Source: Oceanospirillales bacterium (GTDB taxonomy: Bacteria; Pseudomonadota; Gammaproteobacteria; Pseudomonadales; Endozoicomonadaceae). From it: a stretch of DNA of 64,000 nt. Made by a program: the position numbers and the translations under genes. Below the pieces are notes generated by a model. The model made no database searches, was not told the origin of the DNA, and saw only the letters and a program-made list of their open reading frames with translations. Every line of letters starts with the position of its first letter. The first letter of the stretch is position 1. Of the stretch, positions 7,570 through 15,950 are shown in pieces. The stretch is from NCBI GenBank assembly GCA_004762125.1, contig SIHQ01000013.1, forward strand, positions 62,001-126,000, read 5' to 3'.

Positions 7570-9504
7570 CTACCAGAACCATCCGCCTTCATAACAACTG
7601 TCATTGAGTTCAGTTATGGCAGAAGGCAGGTAAAGCTGTTCGTTGTCGCTATGGCTTTGCCAGGAAGGAAGAATACGCTTGCCTTTCTCAAACACGATTA
7701 ATTCATTCTGTTGCCAGTTGTTTTCCCTCCGTAGGTAGAATTCAGCGTTGTGGGTGAGTTCAAGGATACTCTGTGATTTTTTCTTGCTAACGACGCGATT
7801 ATCCCAACATCGCTTTAACTGTTTGCCACAGGTTGTGAAGTGAAAGTCATCAACTGTAGCGATAGTAACGCTCATCCCGCAGCCCTTTTTGATAGGGGCT
7901 TTTCGTGATCGTGAAGCACTCTCATCCGCTGCAATTAGAACACTGTTCTTCCAGTTGAAGGTCATGGCGATATGGCTCCCTCCAAACCAGAATTCGGGAA
8001 AAACGCGATAGCCTTCACTCTGGTTCATGGAATCAAGTGTGCGCTGGTAAAGTTCCAGATTGAAGTGTTTCTCCCATGCGGCCTTCGTTTCTTTTTTCGG
8101 AAGATTGTCCGCCAATAAGTGAATAAATTGTCTTGGGAGCTCGGTTCCTCCGGGGTATTTCTTGACTGGACAGAGGTTGTTTTGAACAATGAGCTGTTGA
8201 ATCAGATTTGCAGATAAGCGAACGTACCAGAAAAAGAGATCTGGGGATTCCGGATCAATGGATGTAGAGCGATCACTCCATATTTCGATCATTTTAATAA
8301 GGATCGTATTTTTCTCCGGAATTTTTAAAAGATCGACCCACTTACGGGCAGAAAAAACCAAAGCATCTTTTCCTGAGAATTGTAGATTTTTTAAGTGTTT
8401 CCTATCATAGGGGTTATCGCAGGAAAAAATCTGCTTTCCATTGTTGGCCAACCAGATGTTGTAAGAGAGGACCATTATTGATGATGAATTTATAAGGTAG
8501 AAATGATTAAGCAGAGAGAGCAGTAGATCAAATTTCTTTCCGGAAATGCCTATTCCGACGTCCTCACACAGTTGTCGGTATTCTTCCATTGAATAAATGA
8601 GACACGATTGAATCACAAACATTCTGTGCTTTTCTTTGGCTGTTCGCTCTAATTTTTGTTTTATGTTCTGCTGTTTTATTGTTTGTTTTTCTGCAGGTGA
8701 GGAAGTGAAATAACGAGCGATAAAATTCAATGCAAACAGCAGAGTATTGGGCACTATCATATGCACCAGTATTGGCATAACGTCATATCTGAACAAATCA
8801 GGATCAAAAGGAGGCTGAGTTGCTACACGTTTTCCAGGTGTCGTTTCAGGTACAGTCTTCTGATGATGAGAACTTGGTACTGATGTTTTACCTGCTGTTT
8901 TTCTTGTTTCTTTTATTGATGCCGGTTTACTCCCTTTTGGTGTTGATGATCCGGGAGTGGGTATCATGGCAGTACAAGTATCCCTATCTTTTTCTTGAGA
9001 ATAGCAGGGCTGTTCATTGAATTCTGAGGATGATGTTGAAGGATTAGAGTGTACCGATTGAATCACTGGTGGTTCTGATTCAAATGAAGATGCCTCGACA
9101 GTATAAGGTATTGCGACAACAGATTGTGTGCGATCAACGCAGTCTTCGATAGAGAAAAAAAGTGCATTTTGATTAATATCAATATAATGGAAATGAATGG
9201 TGTAGGAAGTATTGTTAGGAAATATAATAATAAGATGGTTATCGGATATTTCGATCTGCTGGGTGGATTGAATATAAGCTTTGTAGCCTGCCTGATGCTT
9301 GACAAGAATTATCCAGCCATATTTGAAGTTATGCTCTTGATTTGTTAATTGTTCGGCTTCTTTCTTAAAATTGTCTGGTACCCCATTTGAGAGTGAGTAG
9401 ATGGCCGGACCCTTTATTTCTGCAGAGTTAGCCGGAAAGGTAAATACAAGGAATAAGAAGCAGATAACGAGTAATTCATTACTTGTTAGTTTGGTTAGCC
9501 ACAT
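7570..9504 (-). CDS. Large exported orphan protein with internal membrane segment
   Basis: 644 residues, starting at an ATG. A clear signal peptide (ELLVICFLFLVFTFPANSAE) leads into a ~200-residue beta-like region, then a Ser/Thr/Pro-rich linker (about 150-230), then a hydrophobic stretch (MIVPNTLLFALNFIARYF, about 250-268). A long helical/polar C-terminal half follows that contains Lys-rich coil (KQTIKQQNIKQKLERTAKEK). I do not recognise a family. The one-membrane-segment layout with a periplasmic N-terminal and a cytoplasmic or secreted C-terminal domain suggests a surface or host-interaction protein. No operon partner is evident. Confidence 0.6.
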   Translation of the reverse strand: MWLTKLTSNELLVICFLFLVFTFPANSAEIKGPAIYSLSNGVPDNFKKEAEQLTNQEHNFKYGWIILVKHQAGYKAYIQSTQQIEISDNHLIIIFPNNTSYTIHFHYIDINQNALFFSIEDCVDRTQSVVAIPYTVEASSFESEPPVIQSVHSNPSTSSSEFNEQPCYSQEKDRDTCTAMIPTPGSSTPKGSKPASIKETRKTAGKTSVPSSHHQKTVPETTPGKRVATQPPFDPDLFRYDVMPILVHMIVPNTLLFALNFIARYFTSSPAEKQTIKQQNIKQKLERTAKEKHRMFVIQSCLIYSMEEYRQLCEDVGIGISGKKFDLLLSLLNHFYLINSSSIMVLSYNIWLANNGKQIFSCDNPYDRKHLKNLQFSGKDALVFSARKWVDLLKIPEKNTILIKMIEIWSDRSTSIDPESPDLFFWYVRLSANLIQQLIVQNNLCPVKKYPGGTELPRQFIHLLADNLPKKETKAAWEKHFNLELYQRTLDSMNQSEGYRVFPEFWFGGSHIAMTFNWKNSVLIAADESASRSRKAPIKKGCGMSVTIATVDDFHFTTCGKQLKRCWDNRVVSKKKSQSILELTHNAEFYLRRENNWQQNELIVFEKGKRILPSWQSHSDNEQLYLPSAITELNDSCYEGGWFW

Positions 9505-10189
9505 AATACAGATTTATTATTTATTAGGATTGATAAAATATAGTTCATATTTCTATTTTTTCCTGAACAGAGAATCAATAACAAATGCTTGAAAGCGGGT
9601 TTCTCAGTTGAACAGGAGTTAGAGCCTAATTGACCGTGATAGTCGCAGTTGTCCGAAAAACAGTCAGGTATGAGGCATACTATTAGTACTTTTGTTCAAG
9701 TTTGTAAATTCCTGAAGAATCGTCCAAATTATTTGCAGGAATTGATTAACCGGACTTCTCGTTTTTACGGATAATACCTACAAAGCTGTACGCCAAAGTG
9801 TTCTCTTTGAATACTTTTCAGTAGAGTGAAAAATTACAAAAAATAATAAGATGGTTACCTTTTTCAGGTAAACCTCCTAAGAGAGTAAAGGAGGGCCTGT
9901 ACAGTCAGTGATCGATCAAATAATAATATTTGTTTTCAGTGAGCGCTTTTTTACTGCTTTCAGCTTGACTGAGTGTAGGTATTGATTTGGTCATAGCCTG
10001 TCACTGGTTTGCAGGAACTCTCTTTTTTATAAACGACAGGGCTGTTGATTGAATAACGATAAGTATCTGGGAGTTGTTGACCGGACACTAGGAATTATTC
10101 AGGCAGAAATAAAACAATAAGAAAGGGAGAAGGCTGACCCGACATCATCTGTCAGGTGAAGTTGTCGTATAAATGCCTGTGACAAAACT
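9505..10189. other. Long intergenic region before the first DUF1329 gene
   Basis: No convincing gene in 685 bases. There is a weak hairpin CCTCC / AGGAGG at about 9878-9895. A block GCAGGAATTGATTAACCGGA near 9736 partly resembles the motif conserved upstream of the other DUF1329 genes. The leader RNA element seen before the other three paralogues is absent here. Confidence 0.5.
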
Positions 10190-11563
10190 ATGATAATAAA
10201 AAAATCACTTTTAGCACTGGGTGTGTCCAGTCTGTTACTGGCTGCAGCTTCTGCTTCTGCCAAAGTTTCTCCAGAACAGGCTGAACGTCTGGGTAAAGAT
10301 CTCACTCCTTTTGGTGCAGAAAAGGCGGGAAATAGAGAAGGTACTATTCCGGCCTGGAATCCTGAGTTTGTGGTGCCCAATACCTATAAAGGAGCAGGAA
10401 CTCATTACACTGATCCTTATGTAAATGAAAAACCACTCTTCACTATTACTGCAGAAAATCTTGAACAGTATCAGGACAAGCTAAGTCCCGGGCAGCGTGA
10501 GCTGTTTAAATTGTACCCTAAAACCTATCAAATGCCGGTTTACTCCAGTCATCGTGATAACCGCTACTCAGATTTTGTCGCTAAGAATACTTATCGAAAT
10601 GCTCTGCGGGCTGAGTTGGTGCTCAGTGGCGATGGTGTTGAAAATGCCTTTGGCGGTTTGCCATTCCCGATTCCCCAGAATGGCAATGAAGCCATTTGGA
10701 ACTTGGGACAAGCAGGCACTCCGTTTTTTGCTAAAAGCATGAAAGATGATGTGCTGGTGTATCGTGATGGCAATAAATTGCTGGGCAAAAGCACGGTGAT
10801 GGCGCTGTCACCTTACTTCGATACACGTAGCTCCATTGATGAGTTTCAAGCCAATGGCTCTATGAAGTTGTTTATGACGATACAGGGTCACGCCCCCGCT
10901 CGTGATAAGGGCGGTGCAGCTCTGGTTCATTTACCACTGAATACGGCAGATACACCGCGTTCAGCCTGGAGCTATTCACCAGGAGTTCGTCGTGTACGCC
11001 GTGCTCCCAGTATTGGCTACGACAACTTTGAAAGCGTCGGTAAGTTCAGAACGGTTGACAGTGGTAATGGCTTCAACGGATCAACCGATCGTTATGACTG
11101 GAAACTGGTAGGCAAGAAGGAAATCTACATTCCTTACAACAACTATAAGTTCGAGCAGAAAGATCTGAGTTTTGACAAGCTGCTACCGGTTAATCATCCA
11201 AATCCTGACTATATGCGTTATGAGCTTCATAGAGTATGGGTCGTGGAAGCGACTCTGAAAAAAAATCAGCGTAATGTTTTCAAGAAGCGAGTGATCTATC
11301 TGGATGAGGACAGCTGGATTCCAGCTGTGACGGATATGTATGATAGTCGGGATCAGCTTTGGAGAGTGACTCAGATTAACTCTATTAATCAGTTTGATTT
11401 GCCGGGTGTTGTATTACGATCATCGGTTTACTTTGACTTGTTCTCTCGGGAGTATCTGGCTGAGAACCTGTATAACCAAAGTAAAACCTTTCCAATCAAT
11501 GATGACATCAAGGAAATGGCGTTCTTCAAGCCAGCAACCCTCCGGAAGTTGGGTGTAAGATAA
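10190..11563 (+). CDS. DUF1329 exported protein, paralogue 1
   Basis: 457 residues. The N-terminus MIIKKSLLALGVSSLL...ASA is a classical signal peptide with cleavage before KVSPEQ. The rest is one DUF1329 domain, a LolA-like outer-membrane-lipoprotein-sorting-type fold by family annotation. Repeated family blocks are visible: AERLGKDLTPFGAEKAGN, GTIPAWNPEF, VRRVRRAPSIGYDNFE, GFNGSTDRYDWKLVGKKEIY, RYELHRVWVVEATLK, VIYLDEDSW and the terminal FFKPATLRKLGVR. The molecular function is unproven; relatives often sit with DUF1302 or steroid/lipid genes. Unlike paralogues 2-4 its upstream region lacks the conserved leader element and a good Shine-Dalgarno. Confidence 0.9.
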   Translation: MIIKKSLLALGVSSLLLAAASASAKVSPEQAERLGKDLTPFGAEKAGNREGTIPAWNPEFVVPNTYKGAGTHYTDPYVNEKPLFTITAENLEQYQDKLSPGQRELFKLYPKTYQMPVYSSHRDNRYSDFVAKNTYRNALRAELVLSGDGVENAFGGLPFPIPQNGNEAIWNLGQAGTPFFAKSMKDDVLVYRDGNKLLGKSTVMALSPYFDTRSSIDEFQANGSMKLFMTIQGHAPARDKGGAALVHLPLNTADTPRSAWSYSPGVRRVRRAPSIGYDNFESVGKFRTVDSGNGFNGSTDRYDWKLVGKKEIYIPYNNYKFEQKDLSFDKLLPVNHPNPDYMRYELHRVWVVEATLKKNQRNVFKKRVIYLDEDSWIPAVTDMYDSRDQLWRVTQINSINQFDLPGVVLRSSVYFDLFSREYLAENLYNQSKTFPINDDIKEMAFFKPATLRKLGVR

Positions 11564-11568
11564 TAATT

Positions 11569-11599
11569 ATGGCCAGTTTGTCCTGTACAGACTGGCCAT
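11569..11599 (+). terminator. Terminator-like hairpin after DUF1329-1
   Basis: Perfect 9-bp stem ATGGCCAGT / ACTGGCCAT with a 13-base loop. The T-tract is weak. Confidence 0.6.
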
Positions 11600-11636
11600 C
11601 AATATTTGAATCTCTTTTCCGGTTCTTCTTTTCTTT

Positions 11637-12428
11637 CTATTTCTTCTCTCGAATTAACGGCCAGAATAATTCTTCAGCCCAGTACAGCTTATTGCTATTG
11701 GGAAGGCCGATATTTTTTGGTTTTTCATCCGGAAAATAAGCTGTTTTAAAAATGATGTCCCAAAGAATTAATACCGTTGCAAAGTTGCGCATAGGTTTGC
11801 CGTTTTTGCCAAAGCCATGGTGTGCGTGATGGGTTCTTGGTGTAGTGAATATGCGTTCAAAAGACCAAATAAAGTGTTTGCTTAGGCTCTTACTGCGTAA
11901 CCAGTCATCCCAGCGAAAGACGGTATGAGTGAGCGTGTTAATGGTGAGTTTTATTCCCAGTAACGCTAAAAACACTTCAGGTTTACCCAGATAGATGGCC
12001 GCCAGAGCGAACCATTGTGTGGGTATCAGAAAAGTCCAAAACAGGTTAGTCCTGAAAATTAGACCCACATTCATAGACGTGCCGGAATGGTGGGTGCGAT
12101 GCAGTCGCCACATCCAGCGTTTATCGTGAGCCAATCTGTGCACCCAGTAATGACTTAGATCTTCAAGCAGAAAGACGCTCAGAAAGCAGGGGAGAAAGGG
12201 CGCAGATTCAAGTCCTCCTGCATACTGCGGTATAGTCGTCGTTAATAAAAGGCCCACCACCAGAGTGACCAGTGGTGTGAGAATAATATTTGAATGGGCA
12301 AAACCTGCCGCTATGAAAAGCTTGTCTCGAAAAGAGTGTTTGTCTGACCTATAAAAACCTTTGATCGCTTCCACTGAGATAAAAAGAAATAAAAGGCTGA
12401 GGGCGTATACGCCAAGCATTTCCTGCAT
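11637..12428 (-). CDS. Sterol desaturase / fatty-acid hydroxylase family protein
   Basis: 263 residues, an integral-membrane di-iron oxygenase. The histidine boxes are clear: HRLAH (about 97-101), HRTHH (about 109-113) and HHAHH (about 202-206), within four to five hydrophobic segments. The family includes sterol C5-desaturase, C4-methyl oxidase and fatty-acid hydroxylases; which one this is cannot be decided. AAGGACA precedes the ATG. It lies 46 bases downstream of a TetR gene on the same strand, so the two probably form an operon, between two DUF1329 genes. That supports a lipid or sterol link for the locus. Confidence 0.85.
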   Translation of the reverse strand: MQEMLGVYALSLLFLFISVEAIKGFYRSDKHSFRDKLFIAAGFAHSNIILTPLVTLVVGLLLTTTIPQYAGGLESAPFLPCFLSVFLLEDLSHYWVHRLAHDKRWMWRLHRTHHSGTSMNVGLIFRTNLFWTFLIPTQWFALAAIYLGKPEVFLALLGIKLTINTLTHTVFRWDDWLRSKSLSKHFIWSFERIFTTPRTHHAHHGFGKNGKPMRNFATVLILWDIIFKTAYFPDEKPKNIGLPNSNKLYWAEELFWPLIREKK

Positions 12429-12474
12429 GAGTGATGTCCTTTTTTATTGTTATGACTCATTTCTTAATGTGTTT

Positions 12475-13182
12475 TTATGCGCTTAGAGAATAATGACTGG
12501 TGGTAAGCTCCAGCTTTTCACTGGATGACTTTTGGGTAAGGCCGCCAAAAAGATAATCAGTAAGGTTGTGGGTGAAATGGTTGATCGAATCAAGCGAGTT
12601 TTGATGATTCTGCGATAATCTAGCTTCATAATTGGCCATGGAATGAACCAGCGTATTACTCATGAATTCGTTACGATGATGTCGAACAGATTCCGGATAG
12701 TTGGACAATGCGGCCAATAAATAACCCGTGCAAAGAGCCAGCCCTTCCATCCAGGGTTGCTCGTGTTTGTGAATTATTGAACTGTACGTAGTGCTGTTCT
12801 GAAGTCTGCTCAGAAAGCGGATGTAATAGCTTTCTGTATGCTCTGACTGATGTTTAAGATGCTCGGCGAAAGGGTAGACAACAGCACCGATTAAACTGCG
12901 AACATCGTTGGTCAATCCTGATTTATGCAGTTCTTTTAATAGGACCAATCGAGATTGGTTGATCGGTGTCATTCGATACTTAAGAATGGCCTCGAGTAGG
13001 CCGTTCTTGTTTTTGAAGTGATACTGAAGCGCCGATTTATTCCTTTGACCTGCCTCTTTACTGATGCGCTGCATTGAAACAGTCTCAATTCCTTCTTGAG
13101 CAAACAGGCGTTCAGCGACAATGATTAGCTCTACCTTTGTAGATGTTTTTGTAGATGTTTTTGTAGACGTTTTTGTTGTCAT
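12475..13182 (-). CDS. TetR-family regulator with Thr/Lys repeat N-terminus
   Basis: 235 residues. After an unusual repetitive start (TKTSTKTSTKTSTK) comes a typical TetR helix-turn-helix domain (ERLFAQEGIETVSMQRISKEAG...ALQYHFKNKNGLLEAIL). The C-terminal ligand domain is unassigned. It is transcribed with the sterol-desaturase-like gene. A perfect 20-bp palindrome lies 20 bases upstream of its start and is the obvious autoregulatory operator. The ligand is likely a hydrophobic compound handled by its neighbours, but this is inference. Confidence 0.9.
   Translation of the reverse strand: MTTKTSTKTSTKTSTKVELIIVAERLFAQEGIETVSMQRISKEAGQRNKSALQYHFKNKNGLLEAILKYRMTPINQSRLVLLKELHKSGLTNDVRSLIGAVVYPFAEHLKHQSEHTESYYIRFLSRLQNSTTYSSIIHKHEQPWMEGLALCTGYLLAALSNYPESVRHHRNEFMSNTLVHSMANYEARLSQNHQNSLDSINHFTHNLTDYLFGGLTQKSSSEKLELTTSHYSLSA
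13138..13177. repeat. 12-bp tandem repeat in the TetR coding start
   Basis: The unit TTTTTGTAGATG occurs about three times in a row (the last copy is TTTTTGTAGACG) and encodes the KTST repeat. In-frame 12-base units could expand or contract without breaking the gene. Confidence 0.8.
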
Positions 13183-13202
13183 CAGAATGTACTGAATTTC
13201 AT

Positions 13203-13222
13203 TTTAAGTAGTGCTACTTAAA
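13203..13222. promoter_or_regulatory. Probable TetR operator (perfect palindrome)
   Basis: TTTAAGTAG-TG-CTACTTAAA, 9-bp perfect arms with a 2-base centre, located 20 bases upstream of the TetR start. Position and symmetry fit a TetR-dimer operator that would autoregulate the TetR/desaturase operon. Confidence 0.75.
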
Positions 13223-13341
13223 TTAATCTTTATGAATCTGTTCTGTCAAATACAATTGTGATGATTGTGTAGCGCTAATTAACGTAGATGGTGTTCATGG
13301 AGTCGCGATGAAAGCCAAGTGGCTAAATGTGTGAATCATGA

Positions 13342-13364
13342 ATGGCCGAAATTGATATTGTCTG
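13342..13364 (+). promoter_or_regulatory. Conserved upstream block of DUF1329 paralogue 2
   Basis: ATGGCCGAAATTGATATTGT followed by CTG. Near-identical blocks occur at 15625-15646 and 20029-20051, 298-326 bases before the respective starts. The conservation among otherwise diverged intergenic regions suggests a regulator site or promoter element. Confidence 0.5.
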
Positions 13365-13477
13365 ATTTTCCCTGAATCGCTACTGTTTTTATCACAAAGA
13401 AATAAATAAACCGTTATCCAAGTTGTACAGAGTTGTTCTTTAGCACAACTCCATAATAAGAATAAAAATATCGTACA

Positions 13478-13564
13478 ATCGCGGAAGCCTTCTTCTTTCC
13501 TGGCTCTTTATAAAAAAAGTCAGGTGTTCTGTAAGAGTCAGTGTTGGTTGATTTGTCCCGTGAT
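13478..13564 (+). ncRNA. Candidate structured leader RNA, copy 1
   Basis: 87 bases ending 75 bases before the DUF1329-2 start. P1 is AUCGCGG / CCGUGAU (7 bp, one G-U). P2 is AGCC / GGUU. Conserved unpaired UUCUUC faces UCAGUGUU, and a terminal hairpin runs CCUGGCU...AGUCAGG with a further UUU/AAA. The same architecture with different terminal-hairpin sequence recurs at 15757-15844 and 20147-20235. I cannot match it to a known riboswitch class. Confidence 0.65.
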
Positions 13565-13639
13565 GAAGCTTTTTGTTGTTACAGGTTGCACCCAAATTTC
13601 TCAGGTGTGTCTGTGGCTGTTTATAAGCCGGGGAAAATA

Positions 13640-15013
13640 ATGATAATAAGAAAATCTCTTTTGGCCGTGGGTGTTGTCGGAGCTATCTTCGCAGCAGCTG
13701 GGGCTTCTGCAAAAGTATCATCAGAAGAAGCGGAAAAACTAGGTAAAGAATTGACTCCCGTCGGGGCTGAACGGGCAGGCAATGCCGAAGGGACGATTCC
13801 TGCGTGGAATCCGGATTTTAAAACGCCCGCCAGTTACAAAGGAACGGGTAATCATTACCCTGATCCATACGCTGACGAGAAGCCGCTTTTTACAATAACT
13901 GCAGAAAATTTGGATCAGTACAGAGGTCAACTGTCTCCTGGTCAGCAGAAGATGTTCGAGACTTATCCAACCACCTTCAAAATGCACATTTACCCTACTC
14001 ATCGTGATGGTAGCTACTCTGATTTCGTGCACAAAAACACCAAAATAAATGCCACCGAAGCGACTCTCGCTAAAGGTGGAAACGGTGTGATTGGAGCTTG
14101 GGGAGGTGTGCCTTTCCCAATACCCAATAGTGGTGATGAGGCTGTCTGGAATCTGGCTGCGGCAATGGGGGTTCGATACGAAACAGGCACTGATCATCAG
14201 GTTCATGTTCTCAGAGATGGAACACGCTCTGAAGCCATGAATCTATCAGAACGTTTTTCACCTTACTTCAATTACAAGGGTACAAGAGAGAAGTTTCAGC
14301 AAGAAGACCATATGAAGCTGCTGTTGATGTATCAAAATCTGAAACCGTCCCGTACCAAGGGGGGGGCGGCATTGGTTCACTTGCCACTGGATACATCGGT
14401 CAGACCTCGTTCAGCTTGGGCCTATACACCGGGTGTACGCCGAGTGAGACGAGCCCCAACCATTGGTTACGATAATTTCGAAGCTCATGGCAAGATGACG
14501 ACGGTAGATAGTGGCTCTGGTTTTAATGGTGCTACGGATCGATACAACTGGAAGCTGGTAGGGAAGAAAGAAATTTATATTCCTTATAACAGCTATCGAA
14601 TGAATAACCCTGATCTGACATTTGATGAGCTGCTGCCAGCTGGACACATTAACCCTGAACATGCACGTTATGAACTGCATAGAGTTTGGGTGGTGGAAGC
14701 AAACCTGAAAGAAGATAAGCGAAATGTCTTCAAGAAGCGGGTGATCTACATGGATGAGGATAGCTGGTTGGCATCTGTTGTTGATATGTACGACAACAGA
14801 GATAACCTTTGGCAAGTCACCATGTATAACTCTATATACGCTTATGATACTCCTGGAATCAGAGGGACTGTTATTACATTCCACGATCTACTGGGCGGGC
14901 AGTATTTTGTTCAGCAGCTGACCAATCAAACAGGTCCGGTAAAAATAAATACCGAAGATCGTGAAATGGCCTATTTCAGTCCATCCACTCTGCGTAAACT
15001 TGGCGTTCGATAA
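13640..15013 (+). CDS. DUF1329 exported protein, paralogue 2
   Basis: 457 residues from ATG 13640, which follows GCCGGGGAAAAT. The frame is open upstream to 13541, but that stretch lies inside the leader RNA element and the extension has no homology with the paralogues. A signal peptide (MIIRKSLLAVGVVGAIFAAAGASA) precedes KVSSEEAEKLGKELTPVGAE. Family blocks VRRVRRAPTIGYDNFE, GFNGATDRYNWKLVGKKEIY, RYELHRVWVVEANLK, VIYMDEDSW and SPSTLRKLGVR are all present. It is preceded by leader RNA copy 1 and ends in a terminator hairpin. Regulation by the leader is likely; the ligand is unknown. Confidence 0.9.
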   Translation: MIIRKSLLAVGVVGAIFAAAGASAKVSSEEAEKLGKELTPVGAERAGNAEGTIPAWNPDFKTPASYKGTGNHYPDPYADEKPLFTITAENLDQYRGQLSPGQQKMFETYPTTFKMHIYPTHRDGSYSDFVHKNTKINATEATLAKGGNGVIGAWGGVPFPIPNSGDEAVWNLAAAMGVRYETGTDHQVHVLRDGTRSEAMNLSERFSPYFNYKGTREKFQQEDHMKLLLMYQNLKPSRTKGGAALVHLPLDTSVRPRSAWAYTPGVRRVRRAPTIGYDNFEAHGKMTTVDSGSGFNGATDRYNWKLVGKKEIYIPYNSYRMNNPDLTFDELLPAGHINPEHARYELHRVWVVEANLKEDKRNVFKKRVIYMDEDSWLASVVDMYDNRDNLWQVTMYNSIYAYDTPGIRGTVITFHDLLGGQYFVQQLTNQTGPVKINTEDREMAYFSPSTLRKLGVR

Positions 15014-15036
15014 ATAAGCGTCCGATAAGTAAAAGA

Positions 15037-15066
15037 ATGCCCTGGTATTTTATCAGGGCATTTGGT
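15037..15066 (+). terminator. Terminator after DUF1329-2
   Basis: 8-bp stem ATGCCCTG / CAGGGCAT followed by TTGGTT. It sits between the convergent DUF1329-2 and azurin genes. Confidence 0.7.
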
Positions 15067-15082
15067 TATCAGTCAGTGTCTT

Positions 15083-15535
15083 TTATTTTAGTTCAAACTT
15101 TCCCTGCATCATGGCCCAGTGTCCTGGAAACGAACAAAGGAACGCATAATCACCGCCAGGTTTCATTTTCTCAGTACTGAATGTAAAGGTTGTACTTTCT
15201 CCTCCCCCGATTACTTTAGATGCTCCGTAAACCCTTTCATCTCCTGGCTTGATAAAGTCATTGTCGAAGCCGGCCATTAAACCGTCATTTGCGACAGCTT
15301 GAAGATTTTCCTTGTCAGTGATTACCACGTTATGTCCCATGACTTTGGCAGGGAGATTACCGGGATGACTCAGTGTGATTGTGACTTGCTTGCAGCTGGC
15401 GGGAATACTAATCAGGTTTGTTGAGAATCTCATAGCATCAGTGCCTTCCAGAGAGACAGCGCATTCCGGACCCGCTTGTGCAGGCAGAGAAAGAGCCGTG
15501 AGAGTAGCTAGTAGAAGTATGTGGCTGGATTTCAT
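15083..15535 (-). CDS. azu: Azurin (blue copper protein)
   Basis: 150 residues from ATG 15535, with GGAGG just upstream; the frame is open further but without support. The signal peptide is MKSSHILLLATLTALSLPAQA. The mature protein has all azurin hallmarks: the disulfide Cys pair (PECAV and ASCKQ), the copper ligand His68 in GHNVV, and Cys134, His139 and Met143 in FLCSFPGHWAMM. Azurin is a periplasmic one-electron carrier between cytochromes and reductases or dehydrogenases. Its position between two DUF1329 genes may be accidental or may serve a periplasmic oxidation; no direct partner is visible. Confidence 0.95.
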   Translation of the reverse strand: MKSSHILLLATLTALSLPAQAGPECAVSLEGTDAMRFSTNLISIPASCKQVTITLSHPGNLPAKVMGHNVVITDKENLQAVANDGLMAGFDNDFIKPGDERVYGASKVIGGGESTTFTFSTEKMKPGGDYAFLCSFPGHWAMMQGKFELK

Positions 15536-15624
15536 AATGTACCTCCATGTCATCAAAGATGATCCCATCATTATGCAGTATAGGTATAAAACGATCGTTT
15601 GAATTGAAAATCTGTACAGCCATA

Positions 15625-15646
15625 TTGGCCGGAATTGTTATTGTCG
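15625..15646 (+). promoter_or_regulatory. Conserved upstream block of DUF1329 paralogue 3
   Basis: TTGGCCGGAATTGTTATTGT followed by CG, matching the blocks at 13342 and 20029. It lies 326 bases before the DUF1329-3 start and about 130 bases before leader RNA copy 2. Confidence 0.5.
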
Positions 15647-15756
15647 ATATTTAACCTTACGGATAGTGTGTGAACAGCTTTATTAGAAAATCATAATATT
15701 CAAAGTTGTACAGTTCAGTTAACCAACTGAAGCAGAATAAAAATAACAAATGTGCA

Positions 15757-15844
15757 ATCGCGGAAGCCTTCTTCATACCTGACTTATTAAGTACTTTCTG
15801 TCGGGTAGTTTGTAGTATCAGTGTTGGCTTGTTTGTCCCGTGAT
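15757..15844 (+). ncRNA. Candidate structured leader RNA, copy 2
   Basis: 88 bases with P1 AUCGCGG / CCGUGAU, P2 AGCC / GGCU, conserved loops UUCUUC and UCAGUGUU, and terminal hairpin CCUGAC / GUCGGG. The hairpin pairs fully (one G-U) although its sequence differs from copies 1 and 3. It ends 106 bases before the DUF1329-3 start. Confidence 0.65.
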
Positions 15845-15950
15845 CCATGCTCTTACAGTGTCATAGACGTATAAGTGACTGTAGTACCCTCTTTGGAGGA
15901 GCTTAAGTTACTGGCTTGTTTGTGATGTCATAAGCCGGGGAATGGAAACC

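Noticed and set aside
10010-10189. Fourth copy of the leader RNA before DUF1329-1
   Set aside because: Only generic hairpins are present; neither the AUCGCGGAAGCC block nor the GUGUUGGCU block can be found.
13478-13564. Known riboswitch class (c-di-GMP, cobalamin, glycine, TPP, SAM)
   Set aside because: None of the conserved cores I know for these classes is present; left as an unassigned candidate.
13541-13639. 33-codon N-terminal extension of DUF1329-2
   Set aside because: It lies over the structured leader element, has no paralogue similarity, and ATG 13640 gives the same signal peptide as the other copies with a good upstream site.
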